Source: Ascarosepion bandense
Taxonomy: Eukaryota > Mollusca > Cephalopoda > Sepiida > Sepiidae
Direction of reading: 5' to 3'
Assembly: GCA_037127315.1 (NCBI GenBank)
Contig: JBBBDQ010000330.1
Location: 6,879,501 to 6,943,500, forward strand
DNA length: 64,000 bases
The notes below the pieces were generated by a model. It had not been told where the DNA came from and made no database searches. It saw only the letters and a list, made by a program, of their open reading frames with translations. The position numbers were made by a program, and so were the translations under genes. Positions 1 through 11,713 of the stretch are shown here, piece after piece. Within the stretch, counting starts at the first letter, position 1; each line of letters opens with the position of its first letter.

Positions 1-283
1 TTCTTATCAAAACAGTCAAATATAATCGACACTTCTCCTCTTACAGTTTCTTTTCTTGCACTATGAACTCCTTTTCACCTACTTGCTTCCCTGATAGCTA
101 CAATTTCCAAAGGTTTAAATGCAATGTCAACTGCCATCTTCTACCTCACTAAGTCATACCCACCTCCCTAAATGCAACCAGTATTCCCTGTACTCTGTTT
201 TTCTTTCTCTGTCAGCCCCTGTGCACCAGTGGTAGTCCTGCCTTACTTAGAGTGAAACAATTAGAAAGAAGGAAAAAAAAAGT
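1..283 (+). mobile_element. LINE-A 3' fragment (Jockey/CR1-group-like non-LTR retrotransposon)
   Basis: Carries the last part of the LINE-A reverse-transcriptase ORF (CNSFLF-type segment, then the 'YNFQRFKCNVN' region) and its 3' UTR with the family tail ('ccctgtgcaccagtggt', 'agtgaaacaatta'), ending in an A-rich stretch. Truncated at the window edge. The family is recognised by comparison with some twenty other copies in this window; clade assignment is inferred from the 'LWNSLP' type C-terminus. Confidence 0.75.
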
Positions 284-2840
284 GACTGACTAGCTTGCCA
301 ACTTTTTTTTTTTTTTTGCTGATTCATAATACAAATAGCAGCAGCAAAATATGTGTGACCTTCATTAATATAGAACACTCAGTTTTTAAGTAACAAATTT
401 AATTGTCATTGCAGGAAATCAAATTCTCACTGACAATGACATTTTATAATGGCCAAGAATATAAATGATTAAAAGTAGATTCAGACATGATTCTATTTAA
501 TGATCATTGGTTGACCTTTGCAAAGAAACTAAACACTACATTAGTCTAATTTGACAAAATGTATAGACAATGATCCATAAATATACACAGAGATATCTAC
601 CAAGTCCTTCTGCTATTTATATTTTTAATAAGTTGTATTTCCCTATGGAAAATTCATAAACATTTACTCTAAGCCTTAAGAGATCGGCATTCTCAGATCA
701 AAATTGGGATTAGTTTTAGGCATCAAGAACAAAGCGATTCTTAATTCAGGCCTATACAGTTGTTATATATTATAAGTTTTAACAAAAAGATAAAAATCAT
801 TGACCAAAACACAGAGCTAAGTCACAGACAAATATTTAATTTACAAAACACAATAAAAACATTTACAAATACACAATTTTTGAATTCAAATAGAAAACAG
901 AGTTTACTGCTGGCAGTTGAAGTGTTACGAAGAGAGAGGCAAAGAGTGTGTGAAGTAATTTTTACCCAGTTGAGTTAGCAAAGTAGTTTAAGTGCTATAC
1001 TTTTTAGAAATCCTCAAATGTGTATATAAAGAATAACTGTTTTTTGGTCAATGAAAGAGTTTAAAAAATTCTATTTACCCATTTAGTTCCATGAGGTTCT
1101 CTTTCATGTTTTAGTTGGTTAGCAACTTTAAGTAGAGATTCTTTTGGCTGGATATACAAGTGAAATTCACAAAAAAAAAAAAAATCATTATCAAGAATTT
1201 TGTCACAGAAAATTCTATTTTTTCTTTATTCTATTATTTTTCATAATACCAAATACCTTGATTATGAAAGACATTTTTTAAGACTATATCAAAATTTTTG
1301 CATTTAAAAAACATTGAATAAAAATTTAATTTGAAACTTTTTTCTATGCTGTCATTCTGATTCTAAAATTGATTTTAAACAATATTTACACATGTGTATT
1401 TAAAAAAAAAATGCATGTTTAATTTCCTAAACATTCTTATAAATAATGTAAAACAAAAAAATTAACCAACTTATGATTTTTTTAAAAATATACCATAAAA
1501 ATATATTGGTTAATTTTGTTTACATAACAGTATTTTATGGGTTGAGGGGATGTAATCAATAAATACAATTATTCAAAAATTTCAATGAGGGAGGTTCAGT
1601 TTACTATGTAACTTCGACATAGAAAATGGATCCTGACCACGGAAATTTGGAAACCAAGTAATTTGGAACCAAGTAATTTCTTAAAGACAACACGACAAAG
1701 TTCCACATTCACACAAATATTAGTATTATTTATATACCAGTCATTATTTAAGAGGTATTTGGTGCTAGGAAAGATATTTAATCATTAATATTAGCATTAG
1801 TGGATCTATTGATACATTAACATTGAAATGGAAAGTTAAGATAAACACTAGGAAAGAATTAAAATATTTAACAAGTTGGTATTAGTTATACAAAAATGTT
1901 ACACTAATCCATGTGTCCCAATACAGGAAAATTTATACATTGCTCCAAAAACAAGCATGTCTGACTTAGGTACAAAAAGACGATAATCACAAAAGTCTTA
2001 CTTTCTCTGGCTATCATGAACAGGTGAAATAAAGTGTCTCACCAAAGTTAAAAAAGGGTCTCTTTTCCACTCAACAAAAAGCAGTGAACAAAATGTCTGT
2101 TCTCCACATGTGTTGACTCCCCAAAATTGAGAAGGTATTAAGCATTCAATGAGCAAAGAGAAAAAAAAAAAAAAAGAGAAAAAAAAAGTTTTCATTTTAA
2201 AGGGGCTGGACACATGTGCAACCAATGGACCACATGATGTCCAAAGCTAAGCCTCTAATCCAAGAGAAAACAACTGTTGTTTCCCTACACAAACTTTAAA
2301 ATTCTGAATTCAAATACTTCCAGACTTTAGAGTACACATTTTTAGAAGCACCATGTAATTTTTACAAAATAATAGCTAAGTTGATATTTTTTTTCAATTT
2401 TAGTACCCCAAAATCTTTTTCAAAATGGTAAAAAAGTACTGTGTAACAGGTTGTCATGGTAACTATAATTAACAAAATGAGATTTTTGTATTTTGTATTC
2501 CCCCAAGATCAGAATGAGTGAGAACAATGATTAAAGACAATATCTCAAGACAAACATACCTGACAAACCAAACATTGTTGTTTGTGAAAGTCATTTTCCA
2601 TCTGATGATGAAACGGTGGTTATTAGAAGAAAAGTAGGACCCAGAAATCCACCATGAATATTTGATCATTTGCCATATGTGTATTACCTTACCCTCAGTC
2701 AAAACCAACAAACAAAACTCATGCTTCTATGTGAAATATAAAATATGATTAATTGGCAGAGTTTCTAGAAAAAGACAAAATCCTCACTTCTGAAAAATTG
2801 TATCAGAATATTCATCAACAGGATTTTGTCTCAGTAGTTA
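284..2840. other. AT-rich stretch, no recognised feature
   Basis: About 2.5 kb of AT-rich DNA with A/T homopolymers (for example near 1170, 1400 and 2160). Short open frames here show no recognisable domain and no repeat family matching elsewhere in the window. Nothing supportable seen. Confidence 0.5.
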
Positions 2841-2990
2841 CATGCAGGGCCGTCTTAATGAATGGGTCCAATGAATGCTTGCCTGGAGGCCCAATGAGCA
2901 CAGGGGACCCATGCTAATCTGTCTATGGTAAGTGACTTGTGTTACAGAGCCCCATTTTAGAAAATACTAAAAATATCAATTACTGCAACT
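2841..2990 (+). mobile_element. possible DNA-transposon end (hAT-like start)
   Basis: The stretch begins CAGGGCCGTCTTAATG, a start typical of hAT-type non-autonomous elements (family knowledge), and continues as a GC-richer island ('gcctggaggcccaatgagc') in AT-rich flanks. I could not find the matching inverted end or an 8-bp duplication, so this is a weak call and the right boundary is arbitrary. Confidence 0.3.
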
Positions 2991-3595
2991 AGCATATTGC
3001 AACTGATATTATAATAGAAAGAACCATTTTAGTTGGTTCTTGAATAAAAAAAAGTGGAAGAATGTCCCCTTTTGATATAGAAGCCACCTGAAAATGGCAA
3101 GAACATTCTTCAAAGAGACTACCCACCTATATAAATGGAAGGACTGGTTTGTCTTGCCAATTCAGTTCACTTGCAGACAATTATGCTATCACAAAAAATT
3201 AAAGAACTGAACCTGACTCCCCATGATCAATCTTTGCACATTCCTAGCACAGAGGCGACGGTAAAACTCATTTAATATTTATGATTAAGACTACTGTTTG
3301 CTTTCTGTTGGAGAAAATATTATCTTTTTTTTTTCTCTGGTTTGATTTAATTCTTAGATTTCCTCCCAGACTAAATCAATATTGCTTTGAATGTTCAGTT
3401 GCAATATATTTATATTTTTTACTTTTGAAAATAAATTATTCTTGTTGTTTTAAAACTCTAGCATTGATAGTGCATTACTGAATATTATTTCCCAGACTTG
3501 CCATAAAGTCCTGTATGAAGATCTTACCTATTATCCACTTTATGAATTCTTAATGTTCTTTATCACAGACAGAAAAAAATACTGAACGGTTTTCA
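2991..3595. other. no recognised feature
   Basis: AT-rich sequence. A short open frame at 3281-3481 is rich in hydrophobic residues but matches nothing I know. Confidence 0.45.
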
Positions 3596-3795
3596 ATTGC
3601 AGTAGATAGACTAAACTATCGCTCAGTTTACACTCCACCCAAGTCTATTGAACGGGTGAAGAGGCTCATTCCTTGTTTCCTGTTTAGGATGTGGTTTCCG
3701 GCTTTTTCTTTTCCAATCTTTTCACTCTTACGTAGCCCCCTACACATCAGTGGTGTTACCGCCTTCCTCGGGGTAATATGTTGAAAAAAAAAAAA
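3596..3795 (+). mobile_element. short retroposon sharing the LINE-A 3' tail
   Basis: A ~195-bp unit beginning 'agtagatagactaaac', with middle 'ctattgaacgggtgaagag' and 'cttgtttcctgtttagga', then the LINE-A tail ('gtagccccctacacatcagt', 'gccttcctcggggt') and an A-run. The same head occurs at 25318-25512 (minus) and 30470-30652 (plus). The head is not part of the LINE-A ORF; only the last ~75 bp are shared. Read as a SINE-like element using LINE-A machinery (inference). Confidence 0.65.
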
Positions 3796-4674
3796 ATTAT
3801 GGGTAATTTTCATTAAAAATATACTGTTTAGTATTTTTAAACTAATTTTTATATATGCTCTTTGTCAATATCAGAAATGTAAAATTGCCGAAAGTTATAT
3901 GTAAGGCCTGTTTAGAAAGGATACAATTCTTTTAATATTAATGATTAAAAAAAGAAAACACTGTCAGGGATAATAGCACCTTTGTCTTGGGATTTCACAG
4001 TTATCTCGATGTCCTTTTTATTTTCTGCTAAGTTCTCTTTGGGGACTGGGATCAGCTTCATTGTCCTGGCATAGCAGTGCTAACATTTTATGTTGCAGGA
4101 TTGTTGGAGAGATATTTGGTGAGACAGTATCATGGATACAGGGGCATTTTCTAGAACAGGAAGTAGGGATGAAATTACAATTAATATGCTTACATTTAAC
4201 TAAATACGAAAGAAATCAATGAATGTTGAAGGGATGCTCGTGTGTGTGGGAATGCCTGAGTGAGTGGGCATGTGAAACATCCTACTGAGGATGCTGCTGA
4301 GAAGAGGAGTATTTTATTTGTTGTTTTGTTAGATTTATCAACTTAAGGCATTTGCCCACTGCGCAATTTATGTGTTTTGTTCAATGCAGTATTAGGTTTG
4401 CTAGTAGACAAAATTCCTTCACAGAGGTGTGACGAGGAATGTCCTATCTCCAATATATCCTTCATTATTATTGTTTTTTAATCATTAAGACAAGTAAGGA
4501 AATAAGGTCACTAAGATGCAACAGTTACTGAGAATATGAAAAAAAAATACTATCAAGAAGAGAGAAAAATCAAAAGAGTAAGAATTAAGAAAACAAGATA
4601 ATGATTGAAATTGCATTTCGAGAGTTCCACAAGTGAGAAATATGAAAGAAGAAACTGTTAGCATAGAACTTATA

Positions 4675-4678
<4 letters not shown>
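3796..4678. other. no recognised feature
   Basis: AT-rich sequence with no family match in the window and no coding signal. Confidence 0.45.

Positions 4679-4719
<41 letters not shown>
4679..4719. repeat. (TA)n microsatellite
   Basis: About 20 uninterrupted TA dinucleotides. Confidence 0.95.
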
Positions 4720-4721
<2 letters not shown>

Positions 4722-4859
4722 AATTATTTATATATGCACGGTACTTATTTGAAAGTGCTCAATATCAGTGATAGAGCTAACATATTCATATAGATAGGTG
4801 TGAGTTTGTCACCCTGGGTTTCATGCTCTTGCAATCATCAGACAAATGATCATCTGACA

Positions 4860-4861
<2 letters not shown>

Positions 4862-4898
<37 letters not shown>

Positions 4899-4950
4899 AG
4901 AGAGAGAGAGGAAGATGGGGAGAGAGAGAGAGGAAGATGGGGAGAGAGAT
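4862..4950. repeat. (AT)n then (GA)n compound microsatellite
   Basis: AT dinucleotides followed by GA-rich repeats, including a duplicated 'gaagatggggagagaga' block. Any short frame across it is a repeat artefact. Confidence 0.9.
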
Positions 4951-5155
4951 CGCACATATTAAAAACAGCCAAACTTTACAACAGTGGTAAAACATGCAGA
5001 TTATACCAGGAATGAAAGATTGGCTATTGTGTTATTCTCAGACAAAAATGAATTACGAAATGAAAGAACAGAAATTATATTGAAATGTAACCATAACAAT
5101 AAATATGTGCTAGGATAATACAATCATGGATGAAAGTGTTTCAAGACCTTTAAAT

Positions 5156-5461
5156 CAGTCAGTTAAGTGCTATACGTGAAACACGCTTGGGCGATCATGT
5201 CTCGAAAGAAACATGACTGACTGGGCAGAAGATTATCCCGCAGTATGTTGCCATTGCTTTCTGCAGTAGACTGGTTGCCAGCCAAGGCTATAGAACCCAA
5301 TCTGTCCTGTTATTTAACCCATAACTGGAAGGAAGAGACAGAACAATACCTTTCCCAAGGGTATTTGTGCGTAAGTGAATGCAATGAATTCAACTGGAAT
5401 TTGAACTCGGCTCTCCGATTTCTTGTTCCGAGCCGATATCCACTGGACCACCACGCACATC
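5156..5461 (-). mobile_element. tRNA-derived SINE, family 1 (octopus OR-type-like)
   Basis: Full-length copy. Read on the minus strand, the head is tRNA-like, with an A box ('TGGTCCAGTGGATATCGG') and a B box ('GAGTTCAAATTCCAG'), then the body ('TAATACCTTTCC'-type block, 'GGTTAAATAACAGGACAGAT') and the 3' end 'GCACTTAACTGACTG'. A 9-bp direct repeat CCTTTAAAT flanks it at 5147-5155 and 5462-5470, a good target-site duplication. Seven or more relatives lie in this window. Confidence 0.9.
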
Positions 5462-5714
5462 CCTTTAAATAACACTCCTAATTTTGAAAATTGCTCATTC
5501 ATAAAATATCCTTGTTATGCGAGCATTTGAAAAAACGGTAAAATTAGTTATTGTAAATTGCCTAAGAACAAAAGGTAGAAACCTAGGTGATGAAATAACT
5601 CATTTCCAAATGAAAAATATTCAAAAGTTCTACAATGTAATTGTATGGAACACTTTTTATACAACTGTGTACTAGTCTAATTTAATTATGACCAAAAACT
5701 AACTAATATATATT

Positions 5715-6245
5715 TTATAATCATATCGCACCAAGCAAGGCATTTTACTGCCACTCTTTTGCAGGGGGTTACATAGGAGGAAAGTTATGAGAACAAGTGA
5801 TATGTTATAGAGGTGAGTAAGAAGGATGAGAACACTGATCAGAGTGGATTGGACAGAAAAAGGAGCATGAGAGAGAGGATGCAGGTTAGTGAGATAGGAG
5901 ATGACAATTGACTTTACATTTAAATTCTTGGAAATTATAGCTGTCAAGAAAGCAAGTAAATGGAAGGGAATTCCACAGGCGGGAAGTGCGAGAAAAGAAG
6001 CTGCCGGAGTAGAAATTGTGTTTACATTTTATTGGTTTCACAGTAAAAGGGTAGGACCTAGTTGCTAATCTTGTGGCTCAAGTAAATTCGTATATAAAGG
6101 GCACCAGTGAGCTAAGTTCATTGGAGCAGAAGCTGTGAAAGTATTTGTAAAAGAGACACAGGGAAGCCACATTACGACGGTGAGAAAGTGACTGTATCTG
6201 AGCTGCCAAGTCAGGATTGATCACATTACAGATTCTCTGTTGGAT
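5715..6245 (-). mobile_element. LINE-A 3' fragment
   Basis: Minus-strand LINE-A. The tail is at 5715-5780 ('gcaccaagcaaggcatttta'), then the pyrimidine-rich 3' UTR and the C-terminal coding part, including the segments equivalent to 'SFFSRTSRLWNSLP' and 'CLFYKYFHSFCSNELS', with stops. It ends near 6245 at the 'CNVIN' region. It is closely related to 33000-33555 and 60317-60680 (same 'cctcctatctcactaacctg' type UTR). Confidence 0.8.
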
Positions 6246-6276
6246 TTATATTTACATATATATGTGTGTGTGTATT

Positions 6277-6509
6277 TCCTAAGGCTAAAAGGAGAAAAAA
6301 AAAGCCAGAAAAACTTTGTGCTCATTTTTTTTATCCTGCTTTTTTGGTAATGCTTTCTCATAATTGTTAGAAGTTCCTTGACAAACAAGTAGAGTAATTC
6401 CACAATGTCATCCTTCAATCACAGTCTGAAATCTTTTTCAATGGCAATTTTAGATTTGGAATGAAATAGATCTGAACTATAATGAGAGCTGACACCAAAG
6501 CAATAAGAC
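6277..6509. repeat. unclassified dispersed repeat, copy 1
   Basis: Matches 12191-12433 over nearly its whole length ('gtagagtaattccacaa', 'ggcaattttagatttggaat', 'atgagagctgacaccaaag'). Both copies follow a TA/TG microsatellite. Copy 1 lacks a ~17-bp piece present in copy 2 at about 12387. The minus strand has an open stretch, but I do not recognise the protein. Confidence 0.75.
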
Positions 6510-6890
6510 GGCTTGCAAAAAATACCTTCAAAACTTTATGAATGTAACAGTGACACAACACAAAAGCATGTTCAGTGGCATCTCATTGCCAAATAAATTA
6601 CTTCAAAGGAGAATGTTCACACATTAACTCTTTTACTTGAACAATTATTGCAGAAATGCGAATTTAATAAAGACAAGAATAAAATCAGTTTTGTTAATAT
6701 TGGATGTGAACAGAATTTTATATCATTTTTCAATAGGCAGTATCAGCGTACATGATTTTGTTTCATATGTGACCGATATTTATAACATATATAGATATTC
6801 TGAATGGTGACATTACAATGTATCTTTCTGTATGATTCATGTATGGATTGTAGATTTTATATGTCTTTTCCATAAAAATGAAAATAGAGG
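6510..6890. other. no recognised feature
   Basis: AT-rich sequence between two repeats; nothing identified. Confidence 0.4.
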
Positions 6891-6899
6891 GAGCAGAGC

Positions 6900-7140
6900 A
6901 CTTTGGTTAGATGTAACAATAAGTTCTGTTCTAACAGTTTCTTTTCTTGTACTTCTCACTCAAGGAACTCTCTTCTGACTCCATGTTTTTTTGTAAACTT
7001 TAAACTTCAAAAATTTAAATGCAATGTCAATTGACTTCTTATCAATGTTTCTATTTTTTAATTCTTTCACACTCATTAACCCCATTAGTTTTAATGGCTT
7101 TACTGCCTTCATAGGGGCAAAACCAATTTTTAAAAAAATG
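6900..7140 (+). mobile_element. LINE-A 3' fragment (degenerate subfamily)
   Basis: Shows 'tctaacagtttcttttcttg', 'aaaatttaaatgcaatgtcaa' and the tail variant 'agttttaatggctttactgc' before an A-rich end. This belongs to the tail subfamily with 'gtggctttattgctttgctt', also seen at 20640, 51540 and 63920. Confidence 0.7.
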
Positions 7141-7189
7141 AGATGCTCTTTTATTTCTGGAAAGGAATAAACAGACATGAGGTTGAAAC

Positions 7190-7370
7190 AGCATTACGAG
7201 TTCCTTCCACAAAATCAAGTACTAATTCAAAAAGTACTATTCCTAACTGGAATGATTAACAAGTGATGAAAAGTGTCTAGAATTGACTAAGCAAAAGAAT
7301 GTCATATTCCATCAAGATGAACAACAGACCTCACATATCTTTTCTAACATAAATGAAGATGGTGCCATAG
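7190..7370 (+). mobile_element. mariner transposase fragment, copy 1
   Basis: Encodes a decayed mariner core: the 'EFLPQNQVLIQKVL' region and 'KCLELTKQKNVIFHQDEQQT', equivalent to the conserved HQDNARPHT box with its catalytic D. It is directly repeated at 7795-7965 with ~90% identity. No termini were found. Confidence 0.75.
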
Positions 7371-7572
7371 TACATTAGTTGTTCATTAAGTTAAAATATG
7401 GAAATTTTCATCTGGAAGGCTGAGAATATATTGGCAGGCCTCCACTCATTGATAACAACCAAATCAAAACACTGATTAAAATCAATTCAGGGAACATCAT
7501 GGAGATACTCCACATATTTCATATGAACATTTGAAAACACTTGAACATGTGAATCATTACAATATTTGGTTG

Positions 7573-7588
7573 CGGGGGGGGGGGGGGG
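7573..7588 (+). repeat. poly-G run
   Basis: An uninterrupted run of about 15-16 G in otherwise AT-rich DNA. Confidence 0.9.
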
Positions 7589-7689
7589 TAGACCAACAAT
7601 TTAATAATAAATTTAATGAGCCACATTTTTATCTTCAGTTTCTGCTAAAACATAATGAATGATTTTTGTAAAGAATGAACACAAGCAAT

Positions 7690-8262
7690 GAAAAATATAT
7701 TGTTTACAACAATGTGGAGCGTAAAAAATCTGGGAGAAATCAAATTAGTTGCTGTTAACCAATTCAAAAGCTTATCTATGTCTGTTTATCTGGTGGGGTT
7801 GAAACAGTATCATGAGTTCCTTCCAAAAAATCAAGTATTAATTCAAAAAGTACTTTTCTTAACTGGACTGATTAAAAGTAGCAAGTGATGAAAAGTGTCT
7901 AGAATTGACCAATCAAAAGGGTGTCATATTCCATTGAGATGAGCAACAGACCTCATATCTTTTTTGGCAGGAATTGGTACAGTTTGGCTGGAATGTCCTA
8001 CTATACTAGCCATACTTCTCTGACCTTGCACCTTCAGATTATCAAAAATTCTCTTCATGGAAAGCACTCCAATTCTCTAAAACCTGTAAAAGCCATTTAG
8101 TCCAGTTCATTACCCAGAAAGATGGAAAGTTCTGGGAGGATTGAATCAGGAAACTGTCTCTTAGATGGTGAAAGGTAGTAGAGCAATGTGGTTGAATAAA
8201 TCTCTGTACAAATATCAAAATATTATCATTGAAAATCAAGTATGAAAGTGTGACAAATGTTT
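7690..8262 (+). mobile_element. mariner transposase relic, copy 2
   Basis: Longer copy of the same mariner. In order: an N-terminal side with 'LKQYHEFLPKNQVLIQ', the 'KGVIFH.DEQQTS' box, a 'YFSDLAPSDY' box (catalytic D of the PPYSPDLAPSDY motif), then the C-terminal 'GKFWED' and 'KVVEQCG' segments. Several stops and frameshifts make it non-functional. This architecture is that of DD34D mariner transposases (family knowledge). Confidence 0.8.
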
Positions 8263-8267
8263 GTTCT

Positions 8268-8268
<1 letters not shown>

Positions 8269-8329
<61 letters not shown>
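8269..8329. repeat. (TA)n(TG)n compound microsatellite
   Basis: About 20 TA units followed by about 10 TG units. Confidence 0.95.
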
Positions 8330-8652
8330 AAAGCTGAATACTAATAGGCACGTTAAAAATGAAGCAACCAGTTTCACTTCCACTGTTCAGGTCTCATTGG
8401 GAGATTAAAACAAATTATGGAATGAATGAATGAAATGGAAGAAAGAAATAAAAAAATATTATGTGAAAGGGAAAGAAGTACTAGAGGCTAACGACAGCAA
8501 ATCCCAACAAACATTCACACTGTTTACAGAGAGAAGGTTTGCAGGACCTGATATACTCTAGCACTCTTCAATTAAATAAAGATTGTGACCGGGACACAAT
8601 TTTGAACCGGTCAACACTAAAATCAGCAGCACACTTTCTATTATTTATAAGG

Positions 8653-8689
<37 letters not shown>

Positions 8690-8721
8690 CAGTGATGATC
8701 CACGTATACTGTCTTAATATG
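8330..8721. other. non-coding spacer with (AT)n at 8655-8684
   Basis: No gene or recognised element; an AT microsatellite lies just before the Penelope-like element. Confidence 0.5.
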
Positions 8722-9184
8722 TATAGGAAAGAATATTAATAAAAAGTTTTGAATTTAAAAATGTACTTTTTTGGGACAGTATTTGTTTATTTTTATTATT
8801 GTATTTTATATTTCAAACCGCCCTCAGTTCTTCATCAGAAACAAGTGATTTTTAAATTTGAATTAGAAACGTATTTCACGAGTGTCCAAATATTTTTTTT
8901 GTGTTTACATCACGTGGTGTGTTTGTTCACAACATGTGGCATGTCTGTAGAGAAAATCTGTTTGTTTTAGATAAAAATTTCTTGGAATATCTGAAAAAAA
9001 ATTTTTAGCTATTGAAATATTTGTAAAGATTCAACACACCTAAGTCCCTATTTAAACCTAGCTTGCGTGTATTTAATTTTAAAATTCAGTATTTTTCTTT
9101 CTGCGTGTGTATGTAGAACTAAAATTGGAGCCTATTAGTAAACATTTGCAATTTTCTAAAGTATGATCAGGTTGATTAAAATGG
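8722..9184 (-). repeat. left inverted arm of the Penelope-like element (3' UTR and ORF end)
   Basis: Reverse complement of 11714-12155 with small differences. It includes the conserved 'GVLNLCKYFN'-type ORF end and the UTR with 'cacgtggtgtgtttgttcac'. The left arm lacks 4 bp (an 'aaga' unit near 9104) present in the right arm, which shifts its frame before the C-terminus. Confidence 0.9.
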
Positions 9185-9630
9185 GCTGCAATTGGGGAGT
9201 ATACATTTTTTGTCATATTTAGTTTGTGATTATTGAAGCGAAATCTAAAGCTATTACCAGATTCGCCGATATATCCACTGTTGGGGCAAATTGAGCAGGA
9301 GAGAAAGTATATGATGTTTTTGCTGTCACAAGTGAGGTTTGGTGGGTGTAATTTTATTTTGGTGTTGGGTACAAAGAATGTTTTGTCTGTTATTAAATGT
9401 TTACAAATTAAACAGCGAGGCTTCCCACATTTTAAATTCCCTGATAGGTTTGTATTATTTAAATATTTCTTAGAAGTGAGGATAGTTGATAGGTTGGGTG
9501 TTTGTTTCTTTGCATTTATGGGTGGTTTATCGAAAATGTCTTTGATGTTTTTGTTTGATTGGAGGTTCCTGAAATCATTTTTTAAATTTTTGATAAGTGT
9601 GTAGAAATATTGATTATGGTTAAAAACCAT
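9079..9630 (-). pseudogene. GIY-YIG endonuclease domain of the Penelope-like element
   Basis: 183-residue open frame. Residues about 67-77 hold a cysteine cluster (CGKPRCLIC). Residues about 106-140 are the GIY-YIG module: 'NIIYFLSCSICPNSGYIGES', then 'FRFRFNNHK' with the catalytic Arg and the His. The usual GIY is IIYF-like, as is normal in Penelope-type elements. The domain nicks DNA to prime reverse transcription (family knowledge). The C-terminus is cut by the frameshift described for the left arm; in both arms the codon after '..KY' is TGA where related elements have Trp. The upstream in-frame TGA near 9652 separates this piece from the RT. Confidence 0.9.
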
Positions 9631-9880
9631 GGGAATTCGGTTGTTATCTTTTCATTTTTTGTATGTGAGAAGTGTGCTACGATCTATGTGAATGGTTTTA
9701 TGTAGTGCTTCCTTTATTATTTTTATTGGATATTTACATTTTAGAAACTGTTTTGTTACGTTGTTAATGTTGTTTAGAAAATCTGGATGGTCTGAGCATA
9801 TGCGTTTTATTCTAATAAATGAGCTGTATACGATAGATTTTTTTAATTTGAGGGGATGACAGCTGTTAAAGTGTAGGAAT

Positions 9881-10905
9881 TTATGTTGGTTTGTTGTATA
9901 GACTGGTGGAAAGTGTGTGTTTATTTAATTTTACCATGACGTCTAAGAAAGGGACGGATGTGTATGAGTGTTCCATGATAAATTTGATTGTATTGTGGAA
10001 GTTGTTGCAGAAAGTAAAGTCTTTTAATTTTTCTAATCCATGAGCCCATATTAAGAAAATATCATCAATGTATCTAAAATAATGTGATGGTTTGTATTGT
10101 GAACTGTCTAGTATCTTTTTTTCTAAAATATGCATAAAGATATTGGCATAACTAGGTGCCATTTTCATGTCCATTGCTGTGCCACTAATCTGTAAATAGT
10201 GTTTGTTGTTGAATTTAAAATTGTGTTAAGATGAAATTTATTAATTAGCATAAATCTGTGATTTGGTTGTTAGGTAGTTTGCTTTTAAGGAACTCATGGC
10301 AAGCTGATACTTCTTCAACATGTGGAATGTTCGTGTACAGAGACGTAACATCCATCGTTACTAGGATATTATCACCTAGGACTAAATTAATGTTTTGTAA
10401 TTTGTTGAGAAAGTCAGTAGTGTCTCTAATATAACTAGGTATGTCAGGTAATAAAGGTTTTAGGATATTGTCTATGTATCCAGATATAAGTTCTGTGAGG
10501 GTACCAATGCCTGATATTATGGGTCTGCCAGGTGGTGTGATTTTAAGTTCTTTTGAAATTTTATAGATTTCTTCATTATTTGCTTGTTTAGTATGATGTG
10601 GGTTGGATGAAGAGGTGTTAGGGTGTTTTTCTGAAATGATTTTGGGGAGTTTATGTAGTTTTGGGATAGTATAGAATGTTGCTGTTTTGGGGTTCTCAGG
10701 AATAAGAGATTTTATTTTATTTTTTATGTTGTGATTCAGGTTCTGAATGAGAAGTGATAATTCTGTTTTGTAAGTGCTAGTCGGATCTAGAGGTAAGGGT
10801 ACATAGAACTTGTTATTTTGAAGTTGTGATTCTGCTTCTTTAATATAGTTATTAGTGTCTAAGATGGTTAAAGCTCCGCCCTTATCGGCTGGTACAATAA
10901 TGATG
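9881..10905 (-). pseudogene. reverse transcriptase domain of the Penelope-like element
   Basis: Read on the minus strand, the motifs appear in order: 'PADKGGALTIL' near 10890-10860 (hallmark of Penelope RTs), 'TFYTIPKLHK', 'PPGRPIISG' near 10530, motif A 'VTMDVTSLYTNIPH' near 10360-10320 with its catalytic Asp, motif B 'MAPSYANIFM' near 10160, and motif C 'FRYIDDIFLIW' near 10080-10050 with the catalytic YIDD. A frameshift at about 10230 separates motif A from B/C, and another at about 9885 follows. The element would copy its RNA at chromosomal nicks or ends; this copy cannot make a full protein. Confidence 0.92.
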
Positions 10906-11024
10906 TTTCAGTTGTTCTTAAATGTATAGATGGCTTGGTGTTCTACTTTAGATAGGTTGTGTATTTTTGTTTGGTGTCCTTTATTTTTTAAGAAGTTATC
11001 CATGTGTTGTCTGGCTTTGTTAGC

Positions 11025-11444
11025 TTATTGATCCAAGTGTTGGTTGCGTCTGCTTGGTGGAGTCCATAGGGTATTATTTTTCGTAAGAGGAAATTTGGAG
11101 TATGATTGCTTATCGCTGTTGTCAGTAGAAGTGGATCTGTTGTCTGAGAAATATTCTTTTAGTCTCAGTCTACGAAGGTACTTTTCCATATTGTAGCAGA
11201 GGTTTAGAGGGTTTAGTGGCTGTGAGGAGCAGAATGTTAATCCTTTATTTAATAAAGAGGTTTCTTCTTGGGTGAGAGTATATTTAGATAGGTTTGCGAT
11301 GTGATTATCAACAGAGGTGTTATGGGTGTATCGTACATAGTGAGATCTTCGTGGAATCTGTTGTATTAAGTAGTTATTCAGGTGAGGTATGTGTTGTAAA
11401 ATGGGGTCCTCAGCAATTAGTTTATTGAGTTTTTGGTTTTTCAA
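11025..11444 (-). pseudogene. N-terminal region of the Penelope-like ORF
   Basis: 139-residue open frame with the conserved upstream segment 'NLSKYTLTQEETSLLNKGLT', typical of the region before the RT in Penelope-like proteins. It stops at TAA (11025-11027), but the same frame continues as element protein beyond the stop to a second stop (TGA, 10908-10910) just before PADKGG. It therefore belongs to one interrupted ORF with the RT. Confidence 0.85.
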
Positions 11445-11713
11445 AAATATATACTGTGTCAGCTTTTTTTCGTACAGGAAATTGAGTGTTTTTTTTACTT
11501 GAAAGTATTGGAAAGGGGGAAGTGTTAGATAGAGAGAATAACTGATTTTTTTTAGATAAGTTCATGTAAAAGGATTTTTTAATGTAAGCAGAGTTGTGCG
11601 CCAGGTTTCTTAATTGTGGAGGTTCTGTTGTATATTTGTTGAGCTTTTTGTTTATGCAATGTAATAAAACTGTGTTGGAAGTTGTATTTAAATCTGAATC
11701 CTTTTGGTATTAA

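Noticed and set aside
9233..9604. Plus-strand 123-codon frame
   Set aside because: It lies antisense to the GIY-YIG endonuclease of the Penelope-like element, which explains the sequence fully.
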